64,000 nt of DNA, from the NCBI GenBank assembly GCA_015680685.1, contig MNCI01026636.1:47970-111969 (forward strand). The letters run 5' to 3'. The stretch is from Gnetum montanum. Its lineage: Eukaryota > Streptophyta > Gnetopsida > Gnetales > Gnetaceae. The notes under the pieces were generated by a model. That model worked only from the letters and a program-made list of their open reading frames with translations, was not told where the DNA came from and ran no database searches. Position numbers and translations under genes: made by a program. Positions 45,251 through 57,369 of the stretch are shown in pieces; the first letter of the stretch is position 1, and every line of letters begins with the position of its first letter.

Positions 45251-47520
45251 AAGCAAGCCTTAATTAAGGTGACCTCAAGTTTGGTCTAGGTCATAGTACC
45301 TTGTCTCACTTTTATTGATCCATTTTTGCTATGGGAATCTAATGAATAGATTCCACTTCAGGCTCCTCTCAAAGAGATCCCATGGCATGTCTTTTCACCT
45401 CCCCTTCTTGGGGTAGTTGCGGCTACTAGCCCCTTCCCCTCTTTGGCCACTTCTCCTATGTTCTAGATGGTTCTCCTTCTAGTATTCATTTTGGCATCAT
45501 CTATGATCACAAACATAGCCAAGGATTAGCCTTTTCTTTCTAACTTATAACACTTTAATACCTTGTCTCTTTGGCTAGTTACACTTAGGCTAAGTTTTGA
45601 TCATTGTAGATTGATTATTTTAATATTATTTTATTATGATATCTGCCTAAGTTTGTTGGGAAGGTTTAACTTGGATGAATTTGTGATATTTACTATTATT
45701 TTATTAGTTAAACCATTTCATAGTTAGACATTTTTTTTGTCAAAAACCATCTGTTTGTGGTCCCCACAACATAAAGCTCACCTTTGGTAGCCATAGGGTC
45801 AAAGAACAAGTAGATTTGGATAAGCAATTAGGAAGTTATGGAATCTGGATGATTCTGGTTTCTAAAAAGTGCAAAAACTCCCATGACATTTGAATGTAAA
45901 TGTGAAAAATGGCTAAGTTTCTATGCATATTTATAGGATTTTTATGTTGCATCAATGGGAATGCATTGACATAGCTAAAAACTATAATTTTCACATTAAG
46001 AAAAAGGAAAGAAAATAGTTTTTGTATGAAATTGATGTTTAAAGGAAGCTAGAAAATCCTAGAATAATGAGGAATGCTCGAAGAAGGCTTGGAATACATG
46101 TCACATGGATATTTTATAGGAGATTTATGTCCCAAGGAATGCAAAAACTAGATGCATTGTAGTGGAAAACATAGGGTTTAAAAGCAAAATGGCTAAGGGA
46201 TATGGAGTTTAACCATTCTAACCAAGGAGTATGCAAGTGGGTCCTCTGCATAGTAGGCTCATGCCCTTAATTCCCTTACATGCCCTCAAACTAAGGAGTT
46301 TGTGGGCCCCAAGGATGATTAATGGTTGGGAATCGTTAAAAACTTAATCACTAAAGAAATCATTAGAGAATTTCTAACATTTACCAAATGAACCCATTGA
46401 TACATTTATGAAGAGAGGAAATTAGGTGGTTGACAGAAAGAATAGATGGATGAGAGAGAGAGTATGGAATGGAGTCTATCATGTTGGTCTCATGAAGTTC
46501 CTTATGGAAAATGTGATTAATATGACTTGAGAACTTCCTTCCTTAGTCTGAATCAAGATCATCAACCTCCACTAACTTTGCATTGATACATCAGACCATT
46601 CCACACACATCCCCAACCCCCCNNNNNNNNNNNNNNNNNNNNNNNNNNNNNNNNNNNNNNNNNNNNNNNNNNNNNNNNNNNNNNNNNNNNNNNNNNNNNN
46701 NNNNNNNNNNNNNNNNNNNNNNNNNNNCTTAGTTAGAGGGGTGCCTTTAGGCATGGGTAACATGTCTTTCTAGCCCCATAACCAGTGCTTGTAACTCGTT
46801 ATTGTGTCTAAGGGATGTACTTTGAATTCCCAATATTGTTTTCTTTTTTAAAAAAAAATGGGAGCCACACCATGAAAAGACATTGCTTCTTGTTTATTGG
46901 TCAAAGAAGGACTAGTAAGAAATCCATGGAAATACTTATGCAACCTAGATGGCAGGCAGGTACAAAAGTGATAAATCCCCTTGAGGTCACACTCTTGCTT
47001 ATCCACTTAATTCATCTCAAGTTTGGAAAGTACTAGAGTTACCAATTCGTTATAAGTTTTTATTAAGAAGGGACCTCATATTTCCAAAATAAGGAAATAC
47101 CATAGAGTTTTGTGGAGTGGTGGATGATGTGGGCTCACTACCTATTACTAGGAAAAGAATCATTGTCCCATTAGTAAACATAAAAATTCTAAAATGAAAT
47201 CCAATCACTTGTAATCAAGTATTTAATGAAGTTTTAAACCACCATTAATAAGTAGTTGTAGTTTGCACCAAATTCCTAATGGAAATAAAGAAAAATAAAA
47301 AAAATGTAAGAAAATTTCAAATAAAGAAAAATATACAAAACATTGTAAAATACCCAAGAAAATGGAAAGTGTACTAAAGACAATATAAAACAAAAAAGTT
47401 AAAAATTGAGAAGCCACTTTGTAGAATCTCAGCATGAATGACCATCTCTTCCACAACTAAGTTGGAAGGGGGAGATCTAAAATATTGAGCATGTTTGGTC
47501 ATCAGTTGAGGCATTAGTTC
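45251..47520 (-). other. Element B conserved non-coding spacer
   Basis: It contains the same ordered blocks as the spacers of A and F (GTGGGTCCTC near 46238, GGTAACATGTCTT near 46755, CACACCATGAAAAGAC near 46866), interrupted by a 105-N gap. No coding sequence is supported. Confidence 0.65.
46623..46727. other. Assembly gap (105 N)
   Basis: Undetermined bases within the conserved spacer of element B, just after a C-rich run. Confidence 0.99.
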
Positions 47521-47539
47521 CATTGGTTACTTGTGGTTC

Positions 47540-48700
47540 ATGGAAAGATTTTAGTTAGTCGATGTTGACTAATAATATTTTATTTGGGCTATCAAGGTGG
47601 TAGATCATCATGACCCCAAATGAAAAGGTTTCATATATGATGTAAGGGTCATCCCATGGCATCTGAAATTTTGTTCATTAAGGTACATGCATGGGGTTGC
47701 AATAGAGCATCTTATCTCATAGTCAAAAATTTACTTTTCTAATCTTGAGGTCATGGCATTGTTAACTATGTACCTTCTACACTTCATTGAATGTTAGGGC
47801 CACAAATTGATTCTCATCTACCATGTTAAGATTCATTAATCTTTCTTTTTGGTCTAGACTTAGGTCCAAGTTGAGGTTAGATGTGCTTAAAAGTGTATGA
47901 AGTTCAACTTGCATGGGAAGTGTTGGCAATTTTTCAAACACTAACTCATAGGAAGAGTACCCAATAGGAAGTTTCCATGTTGAATAATAAACCCAAAGGG
48001 CATCATTAAGTTTACTACTCTAGTCCTTCCTATATTTACTAATGGTACAAGTTAGTATTTTGGTTATTTTCCTATTGGTGACTTTGGCTTGATCATTAGC
48101 TTGGGGGTAGTATGGAGTTATTAATTTATGTTCGACCCTCAAGCATTACATGAGCTTGTGAAAAGTGACACCTATGAAATGTGTACCATTATCAAAAATC
48201 AATGCATGTGGCACATCAAACCTACTTACAACATTTTCTTGTACAAATCAAGCCACTATAAATGATGAATAGTCAATGATGACCATAGATTCAACCTATT
48301 TCATGCAATATTCAACAACCACAATAATGTACACCTTTTCATTAGACATAGGGTTGATGGACCCCATGAAATCAATCCCTCATAAATTAAAAGGCTCTAG
48401 TGGTTGGATCCACTATTAAGGCCCCTCCATCCATGCGGTCACCCCTCCATCACATTGACATTTGTCATAGGAGAATAAGTGATGAGAATCCTTGAAAATT
48501 GTGGGCCAATAATATCCTGCCATGAGGATCTTAATGGTTGTTCGCATCCCAGCATAATGGCCCTCATGAGGGCCTTCATGAGCATCCTAGAGAACTCAAA
48601 GTTGGTTGGTATTAGGTACACAACATCATACATAGCCATCTATGCAAACCTTGTAGATGTTACCACTGATCTCCATGAAATGTTTAGCTTGATGAAGAAA
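47540..48700 (-). pseudogene. Element B integrase remnant
   Basis: Decayed but clearly parallel to element A's integrase. The zinc-binding domain is near 48700-48430. The core has VVVEYC near 48310 (first Asp now Glu), HALIFDNGTHFIG near 48200 (second Asp kept) and TPYYPQANDQAKVTNR near 48100 (Glu now Lys). The C-terminal GPY motif is reduced to DDPYII near 47640. Frames are broken many times. It is followed by the conserved spacer. Confidence 0.8.
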
Positions 48701-48959
48701 TTTTTTTTTTCTTCTTATGCTCCCACTCCAATGGCATCTCCTGTGTGAGAAAATAGAAGAGGATGTTGTCATACCAATTCATGCCTTTTGGATCTTATTC
48801 ATTAACAGCACCAACAAAGAGGAGTTCATTAGGGAAATGATTTGATAGTGGCCTCTCTTTCTTCTTTCTATCCCATCATAACCAAGGCAAGTGGTTAGCT
48901 ACCACATTCTTAGTCCACTATCGATCCACCATGGTTAGATCAAACTCTTAAAGGATCAC

Positions 48960-50560
48960 TAATCATTGTATGACATAGGGGCTCACAATTGGCTTATTCA
49001 TTAGGAACTAAATAGCACTATTGTCAATTTGGACAAAAAATTTATATCCAAGGACATATTACATAAATTTCTCTAATGTATACACAACAAAAATAAGCTT
49101 CTTTTTTGTGATAGTGTAGTTAAGTTGTTCACCCACAATGTTCCTACTTGCATAGTGGATGTAGTATGGATGTTTCTGATCATCCATCTATGTAAACATA
49201 GTTTCCAAGGTGCATTTTTATGCATCTGTCATAATATGGACTAGTCTAGACTAGTTTGGTGCTCATAGAATGAGAGTTTCTACAAGCTTCTTGTTGAGTT
49301 ACTGGAATACATGCTTGCATTCCTTGGTCTAGATGAATGATACATCTTTCTTTGTCAACTCCACTAATGGCTTGGTGATCTTTGAGAAGTTCTTGATGAA
49401 GCACCTATAGTAACTAGTGTGTCCAAGAAATGACATCACATCTTTGATAGTCTTTAGTTATCTAGTTGTTACTTGAATGATCCTTACTTTTTCCAGGTCT
49501 ACCTTGATCCCTTTTGTTGAAATTTGGTGCTTCAAGAGAATGCCCTATTAGATCATTAGATGGTTCTTCTGCCAATTAAGCCTCAACTTGGTTTCTACAC
49601 ATCATTGATGCACTTACTTAAGATGATCCAAGGCTTGCTCAAATGTAACCTCATAGGTAGAGAAGTCATCCATGAAGACTTCTATCTTTCTACTGATTTG
49701 TTATTGGAAGATGCTGAGGACCAACCATTGGAATGTAGTGGCTGCATTACATAGGCCAAAGGGCATCTTTCTATATGCAAAAGTCCCCCAAGAACTTGTG
49801 AATGCCATCTTGGCTTGTTCCTCTATCATAATCTAGATATGGTTATAGCCATTATAATCATCTAGAAAGCTTTAGTAGCAATGCCCTATGATCATATCCA
49901 ACACTTGTTCATAAATGATAATGGAAAGTGATCTTTATAAGTAGCCATGTTCAACAGCCTAAAGTATATACAAACCATCCACTTTCCTCCTTTCTTTAGC
50001 ACTATAACAAGTGGGCTAACCCACTCGCTATCCACAATGGGATAAATGAACCTTACCTTGAGGAGTTGTTCAATCTCCTCCTTGATGATCTACTTAAGCT
50101 TGGGGTTCAAGCATCTCTACGGCTGCCTCTTTGGTTTGATGGAGGAGTCTATGTATATTTTCTGATGGCATATCCTTAGATCAATTCCAATGAGCTCATG
50201 ATATGACCAAGCAAAGGCTATTGGCCATTTTTTGACAACTTCCAACAACTTCTTCTTTTGTTTAGGAGCAAGTGTGGCATTGATGATTACCAACTTTCCA
50301 TTGTTTAGAAATGCATATTCCATGCCTATTGGTAGATATTTTAACTCAAGGGGCTCCTGCTTGAAGGTCTCAAGAATCTCAAACTCTTCCTAATTAATTT
50401 CACCTTTTTCATTAGAGAGTTGGCCATGGATATGCTCCAATTGATCCATTCTCTTCACATAAGAGTTGTGAGACTCTCGGTTGATTCCATGCACATTGTT
50501 GATTCTACCTCTCTTTCAATTGTCAACCATTGAGTTCCTTCTTGTTTAGTGGCTACTATG
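48960..50560 (-). pseudogene. Element B reverse transcriptase and RNase H remnants
   Basis: Reading leftward: the linker (50560-50117) with AFAWSYHELIGIDLRICHQK; RT fingers and palm, with the catalytic EVFMDDFSTYE intact at about 49660-49680; the thumb near 49440-49330; and the RNase H at about 49150-48980, with NYTITKKKLIFVVYTLEKF and an eroded VQIDNSAI. Interrupted by many stops and shifts, more than in A. It belongs with the PR and integrase pieces on either side. Confidence 0.8.
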
Positions 50561-50589
50561 GACATACACCTTTAGATTTCTGTGACATA

Positions 50590-51150
50590 TACACACTAAC
50601 TATATGATTTAAGTGATTTGTTCTTTATAATCCATAGTCTTTGCATGCAGTGGTGCCTAATGTCACTATACATGATGCATAGAACTTGCTTTTTCTTAAT
50701 CTTTCCAAATTCATTTTCCTTGGAAATTTCCAAAGAGAGATCTCTTATCCCCAACCATGCATCAATAGTACTCAACCATGCTTTTCCCATGATGATTGGG
50801 AAGTCCCCGATACTGTTCTCTACACGGATTACGAGAAAATCAATATGATATGATCACCCATAGATGGTGGTCACAATATTTTCTACCAATTCCAAAGGAA
50901 TAGTGATGGATTAGTTTTCCTGCTCTAATTTGATATTGCTCTTTTGTAAAGAAGGTGGGTTCCAAGCTTTATACATTTCTTGTGAAATCAAGTTGACTTT
51001 AAAACCTAAGTCTAAAAGAGCCTTGCATGGTTCATTTTCAAAAATCTGCAAATAAATAAGGTGGCTCCTAGGATAGGATCTCTTCTTGGAAAGATATTTG
51101 ACTTTAATCCAATCAATGACATCATGGATTAACATGATGGTGTGCAACTA
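50590..51150 (-). pseudogene. Element B aspartic protease remnant
   Basis: The active site reads ALLDLGFKVNLIS near 51020 (Asp and Gly kept as D-L-G). The C-terminal part begins MGKAWLSTIDAWLGIRDLS at 50790, after the family's FPIIMG motif. It closely parallels A (8150-8620) and F (58350-58950). One or more frame breaks separate the halves. Confidence 0.82.
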
Positions 51151-51779
51151 GGGAGTGCTTTGATTTGAAGATGGCTCAATAAACATTACAAAGGAGGTTA
51201 GAGCAAGGAGGTTAGGGCAGGGTTCACAGCCATAGGTATCTATGAGAGCTTTGTGGGACTATTGGTTCTAAAGAAGGTTCTTTTGTAAATTTAAGCTTTA
51301 GAACCACTTGGCTAAGGAGATGATTGTAAGTTTATGGCCCTCGTAGCATTTCTCTACTGTGGTTGTGTAGCTATCTCATCCTGCATAGATGGAGTAGGTG
51401 GTAGAGAAGTTGTAGGTGGAGCTACAAGAGTGGAAGAGTGAGGAGGAGGATAGTAAGAAAATGGGAACTCCCTCCTTGATGATGATGCTCTATAGTATTC
51501 TTGGAAGGTAATAATAGTGCAAGTAAGCATGATTAGAGGAGTCACATGAAGAGATAGGTTGCTCAATGTAGTGCAAGTATAGATTAGGTTGGCAATAAGG
51601 TTACTACTACCTTAAAGGTGGCATCCCCCATGACTGTGGATTTTTCCATTATTGGTATTGATCATGAGGTTGAGATGGCACTCCACTCAAATAGTAAGCC
51701 TGTTGGTGGAACTACTATCAATAGTTACCTTGTGGGTAAGGCAACCTCCTAGGTGCTTGACATTTTGCTAGTTTGGGAT

Positions 51780-53829
51780 TTAAAGCATACATCCTAGATT
51801 CCTATAAGTGTGACACAATAGGGAAACATCTCTTGGGATATTCATATTGACATATATCACATCCATCATCATCTAACTCAGAATCTACAACCTCCTTGAC
51901 TGATGTAGCTTTGCCCTTAGCCTTATAATGTTCAAGTTTAGCCTCATTTTTCTTCCTTCTCTCATGACCACTACCTTCTTGATCTCTACTCTCTTCTACA
52001 ATCTTTAGAGTAATTTGAAATTTTTTATTTAATGAGTCCCACATCTTATCAACCTTAGCTGATATTTCAAAGATAGATTTTTGGATTGAAATTTTTTTTC
52101 TTTGTACCACTTCATCAAGTGGTGTCTCCTCCTCATTGTCATAGAAACAGACATCCCTATTGTAGAGGAAGGGATCCTTCTTGTATTTCTCTACACTTTT
52201 TTATTTTCACCACTTCATCAAGTGGTGCCTCCTCCTCATTATCATAAAAACAAGCCTCCATCTTGTGAAGGAAGGGGTCCTTGTTGTATTCCTCTACACT
52301 TTTCCATTTTTTCAACTCTCCCTCTTCTTTAGCTAATTGCTCAATGAGCCTTTGGATCTAATGAACCCTTAGCTTAGAAAGTCTCCCTTGGGCATAGATC
52401 CCAAGGGTTCTCCTCATTTTAGTTTGGAGCCCATCTATGATGTGGCATAATTGATCCCATTGAGAATACCCATAGCCTAGGCATCAATGCAACAAAGAGT
52501 AGTACCTCTTAATAGTTGCATCCAAGGACTCATGAGTGCCCTATTTCCATCCTTGGATTTGTCATCTCAAATTGGACACTCTATAATACATCCAATACTT
52601 GTCATTTAACAACTCAAGCATTGTACTTCATCTCCAAATATATTCTGGTTCCAAGGACTGGTACCAACTTTCTACTTCTTTGATGAGTAACTATGGAAAT
52701 AATTTTAGCTTTTGCCAATCATTCTCCATGTTTTGCAAGGAATAAGCATCATGAAAGGCTTGTAGGTAATTTTGTGGATCTAAATTATATCCCCCCTTGA
52801 ACTTGGAGATATTATTCATATCCAACCATTTGATTCAGCTATCTTTCACATGCCTAGTTAATATTCTAATAGCCTCTACAATGTTCAACATGTTCTTGGT
52901 AGCCAATAGGGGCTCATCATAGTCATAGTGATCTATGTGGCCCCAATAATGATCATGATGCCTATGGTGAGTCCTATTTTCCCTTCGCTCTTTGTGATGA
53001 TCATCTCCTACTAGTCATGCCCATGCTCTTTATCTCAACTAGATCTACAATCATCCCTATCTCGTCGTTCATCTCCATCATAATTTTTGTTGCCTTTGTG
53101 ACTCCAATTGGAGCTAGAGAAAGATGATGATGATGATGAAGATAAAGAGGAAGGATAACTAGCACCAAATTGGTGTCTACTACTCCCTCTTCTTTGATCC
53201 CTATCCTAATCACCATGTTTATCTTTTTCTTGGTACTTTTCATTACTTTTATCTTGGCTACTTTCTTTTGAGGCCCCCTAATCTTGGGATCCATTCTTCC
53301 TAGAACCAAGGTTGTCCACAGTGGACTAAAGATGCTAGTTAAGGGTCTCATTGTCAAAAAGAGGAGAAGAATTTGTATATTTGAAGGTCCCTAAAAATAA
53401 TTCCTCACCTTCTTTGTGTGTCTGTAGGAATAAGTGGGTAGAGAATTGCTTATTTTTTAAGGCCTCATATTGAGTTTCCATTTGCCAATCTTTCTTTTTT
53501 TGTGCTTCTATGGGATGAAAATCTTGATAAGAATGGTCTTGAACTTCATATTTTGCATTGAGTCCTACAATGCCCAACTTGATAAGATTGTTTAACAACA
53601 TTGTAGAAATAGATTACTCAGGAGGCAACACGATGTTGCCTTCCATGTCCCTCCATCATAGTTGCTCATCCTGGTGTAGGATGAAGGTGAAATCTAGAGT
53701 GTAGGCATTCGAATGAGTGTAGGCCACCTTAAATTGTTTGGACATTGGTGTCTTATTACCTTCTTATCATTGTTTATTGGATTCACCTATGAACTATGGT
53801 GAAGAGTCTTCCCTATGATAAGAAACCAT
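51780..53829 (-). pseudogene. Element B gag remnant
   Basis: The start is probably ATG 53829 (MVSYHREDSSP), about 150 bases inside the LTR. The conserved N-terminal block LDFTFILHQDEQL and WRDMEGNIVLPPE lies near 53700-53630 in frame. A Ser-rich run (about 53170-53100) and an R/D-rich stretch (near 53060) precede the gag core (near 52850-52720). The C-terminal piece (52110-51802) has SIFEISAKVDKMWDSL and ends CDICQYEYPKRCFPIVSHL, where the His of the zinc-like motif is Tyr. Split into several frames. Downstream (51566-51354) a Pro/Ser/Tyr-rich tail leads to the protease. Confidence 0.82.
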
Positions 53830-53960
53830 ATCAATGATTGAGAAAAACAATGTGCTTTTGTTATTTCTTTATCTCTAATGATGTTAGCATTAGGTTCCTT
53901 TTAGAATGTTAGTAAATTATTTTACTATCTTTTCTTGATAACACATTTAGTTAACTAAAG

Positions 53961-53979
53961 TCCCCGACAATGGTGCCAA
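53961..53979 (-). other. Element B primer-binding site
   Basis: The minus strand reads TTGGCACCATTGTCGGGGA. It differs from the tRNA-Asp complement at three of 18 positions, all transitions. It is the best-kept primer site in the window. Confidence 0.82.
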
Positions 53980-54824
53980 TGATGAGTGGCAAGTAGTCCA
54001 TATGCCCAACCATACGAATCACAAGTGTTACACTAGTGATCCAATCGAATTCCATGGACTTTAGCTCTCCAAATGCATAATAGCAAAGGTAGTGACTTAA
54101 GGACATGATTTTTGTCTTCTTGGTTTCACTTGTGTAGGTGTAAGTGTATGATTAAGTGAGATCCAAGGCACATGATTTGTATTAATTTTTATATTTTATT
54201 CTAATTATCCTAAGTATGAAATAAATAAATTAATTTGAAACTAATCTAAGTGACTATCTAATGCCTTAGTATATTTCCTAACATAAGTATCCAAGCCCAC
54301 ATTCCATACACATCTTGAACTCATTATAATGCTACTAGGTTACCAAGTGTTATGCTACTAGGTGTACCAAGTAGTAACACTATTTGAATTACTAAACATT
54401 AACAGTATGCTTGAGGCAGTCATACTTATGTGTATTACTTAAGTGTATTAATTAATTAATTAATTAAGAATATGAATTTAAAATGAATGAATAGTAAAGT
54501 GCATAAAAGTAAACATTAAGCTATTCCAAGTGCTACAAGGTATTTCAACAATCTCATCTTTATTGTTGAGACACCGAAGTGTTCAAGTACATCGATGCTT
54601 GAATAAGGATCCATAAAATCATTGAACTCCTATTGCAAGCACTTAGAAAATATTCTAACTCTTATGAAATGAAATTGAAAGAACTTTTTTATACTACTGA
54701 CTCAACAATGCCATAAATGCAGTGGATACACTCATTTATATAGGCAAAGACAAATGCTACATCGACACCTCAACTCATGTGTTGACACATGCCTGTCTAC
54801 CTAGCCCAACTTTGCAGTTCATCA
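53980..54824 (-). repeat. Element B 5' LTR
   Basis: 845 bases, TGATGAGTGGC ... GTTCATCA on the plus strand. The R inverted repeat is at 54556-54564 / 54602-54610 (AATAAGGAT). U3 (54720-54824) has TTGACA/GTCAAC-type motifs. The GATAG duplication follows at 54825-54829. Confidence 0.95.
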
Positions 54825-54957
54825 GATAGTATCTTGATTATCTATTTAACTACAATTTTTTTTACTATCCTTAGCTTTATGGAACTATTGCCATATCTAA
54901 AGGTGAAGTTATTTGTTTAATTGAAAATTTTTTTTACCTTTAGACAAACTACAAGAG
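54825..54957 (-). pseudogene. Element E relic, copy 2 (right part)
   Basis: It continues the relic that ends at 20904 on the other side of element B. Its first 50 bases (TATCTTGATTATCTATTT and on) are nearly identical to 62280-62334. It ends at the truncated LTR of element F. There is no open frame. Confidence 0.5.
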
Positions 54958-55165
54958 TTTTGCTACTTGACTGCTATAAACACACTCCCAATTGTGTGCC
55001 TGGGCACTATATTTATAGACCTGAGAGTAACCCAGGAATAACTACTCTAATATTAGAATAACTACTCTAATAATAACTAATCTAATAATTAGAGTAAATC
55101 CTCTAATAATTAGAGTAACCACTCTAATAATAACCGCTCTAATAATTATAGTAACTGCTTCATCA
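54958..55165 (-). repeat. Element F 3' LTR, truncated
   Basis: It aligns with about 62137-62269 of the 5' LTR but has a longer TCTAATAATTAGAGTAA array (55043-55155). The R and U5 parts are missing. It ends CTTCATCA at 55165. Confidence 0.85.
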
Positions 55166-57360
55166 TACTCCCACAACTGAATAAAAACTCATCCTCAAGT
55201 ATAGCAGAAAAGGGACAAGTTCTTTACAAAACATATTAGGGGGTGTGGACTTATTTGACTGACATGTAGAGTGACACAAAGAAAACAAATAAATACAGAA
55301 GTGCCTGAGCATACAATATTACAATTATGTACAAAATTGGTGTTCATGATAATTAGGAAAGAACACCAATGGATCCAAAGGACATCCAACCCCTCTTAGC
55401 AATAAAAGAATGAGGGAGAGGTAGAAGAGATCCAGTGGTCATGAACAATCTCCCATGAGTGATATGGTTGCATCCTCCTTGGTGATGACATTCCTGCTTC
55501 CAATCCACGCTTCCCACTACAATCACAACAAAACCAAGGATTAGTATATATACTACATAAATAATGGCTGAATACCTTGTTTCATTGGTGAATTTATCTA
55601 GCCAAGTTATGATTGTGATTGATTGCTTGATATTGTTAGTGGAAAGACTGATGAATGGATTAAATAAGAGAAGCAATCCATACAATTTAGAAAAATCTTG
55701 ACATAAGGAGTAGTGGAAAGAGGGTATTCACAACAATAAAAAGGAATTCATTACAAACAGTTTTGAAGGTGCATACAATTTGGATGACATGGATGGGGTA
55801 AATAAAAAGAATTTGATTGTAACAATGTCTAAGGGTAAAGAACTTAACCAAACCAAAATATATGCAAGTGGGTCCTCACCAAAGTAGGCATAGGCCTTTT
55901 ATGCCCTTACATAACTTCAAACCAAGGAGTCTGCGGGCTCCATGGATGATTAATGATTACGGAAAGTTAAGTGCAAAAACCCAAATGTAACTGACTAAGA
56001 AACTCGACACATCAAACCAAAACACCAAATCCAAACATGAAATTGGTAATGAGGTGAGATATGGAAAGCATAGATGGATGATAGAGAAAGTGGAATGGAG
56101 TTCCTAATTATGGCCACATAAAACCTCTTGTGAAGTTTGTGATTAATTGACTTAGTAGGATCTTTTCTTAGTCCAAATCAAAACCAACCACTTTCAGTGA
56201 CTTCGCATCAAAATTCTAAGGCTAGTCCATTCCTTGAGACACAAGAATGCTCCCACAAAACAACCACCGTTCCAAATAGGAGAGAAGGTAGGAAGTGTGA
56301 AAGTGCCTTAGTTAGAGGAGACAAGACAAGTCTCATACCTAGTGCTTGTAGCCCTTTTTATTTGGTCTAAGGGGTGTGCTTTGAATTCTCATGTTTTTTT
56401 TAATGGAAACCACACCATGCAAAGATCCATGTGATTTTCTTATTTATTTTTTCTAGGGGATGTGCTTTGAATCCTCATCTTTTTTTCTTTTTTATTATTT
56501 TTTTTTGATGAGGACCACACCATGCAAGGGCTTATTTGACTTTATATTGTGAAATGACATGGAACGATGAGAAGCTTACGACAACAATCCTACATACAGG
56601 AAAATAGAAAAGCACAAAGAACACCACATCCCTTTGAATACACACTTTGTCTAAACCTTTTATTCCTTTCCAATTCTATAAATTAAACAAGTCACTAATT
56701 TATTAAAGTTGCATTAATGAAAAAGAGACTGCATGCTNTTCACTAATTTATTAAAGTTGCATTAATGAAAAAGAGACTGCATGCTTCCAAAACAAGGAAA
56801 ACCATAGAGTAAGTGGACGGGTGGATGATGTGGACTCACTACCTATTACATGAAAAGAAAACATGTCCTAGTCATCAATAATGACCATCAAAGTGAGAAA
56901 CTAGACATCAACAATCAAATTACAAATGAAACATACCACCATCGAGTAATGCATTGCCATTGTACCTACCACCTTATTAGCAGAAAATGTAGAGAAACAC
57001 ACCAAACATAAGCAAATATAACGATAAAAGAAAGTAAAAGAGTAGACAATAGATATTGAAATATATTAATGATGGTGTAAAACAAAAACTAAGAAAAGAC
57101 CAATAACCTTAAAAATACAAATATATAAAACAAAAAAATGTAAAACAAAGAAGATGAAAATAAAAAGTTGTAAAACCAAACATGTGTAAAAAAAAATCAA
57201 AAACTAAGGAGTTGTAGAAAGTGTTAGGATGGGTGGCCATCTCCCCCATGACTAAGTTGGAAGGGAGAGATCCGAAAAATTGAGCATGGTTGTCCATCTA
57301 ACAAGGTGTTTGTTGTGCTGGTTGGCTTGGGCTCATGGAAAAGTTTTACTTGTTGGATGT
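55166..57360 (-). other. Element F polypurine tract and non-coding spacer
   Basis: It begins with the family polypurine region and holds the ordered blocks seen in A and B (GTGGGTCCTC near 55868; GTGTGCTTTGAATTCTC and ACACCATGCAAAG near 56380-56420, present twice with a second copy near 56460-56530). A one-N contig join lies at 56692-56785. No gene is supported. Confidence 0.7.
56692..56785. repeat. 46-base perfect duplication around a single N
   Basis: Bases 56692-56737 recur at 56740-56785, with an N at 56738. It has the same scaffold-join signature as 34487-34599. Confidence 0.9.
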
Positions 57361-57369
57361 TGACTAGTT

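Larger units (their letters stand above)
20905..54824 (-). mobile_element. Element B: gypsy retrotransposon split by nested insertions
   Basis: A minus-strand element of about 13 kb once the insertions are subtracted. Its 5' LTR is 53980-54824. Internally it runs gag (53829-51780), PR, linker, RT, RNase H, IN (to about 47540), conserved spacer, an extra coiled-coil ORF (44361-42930) and a polypurine tract at 42709. Its 3' LTR is in three pieces because a solo LTR and element D inserted into it. Bounded by GATAG. It differs from A and F in having the extra ORF between the spacer and the 3' LTR. Pol is heavily decayed. Confidence 0.9.

Noticed and set aside
46572-46763. Minus-strand frame running through Ns
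   Set aside because: It crosses the 105-N gap in a non-coding spacer.
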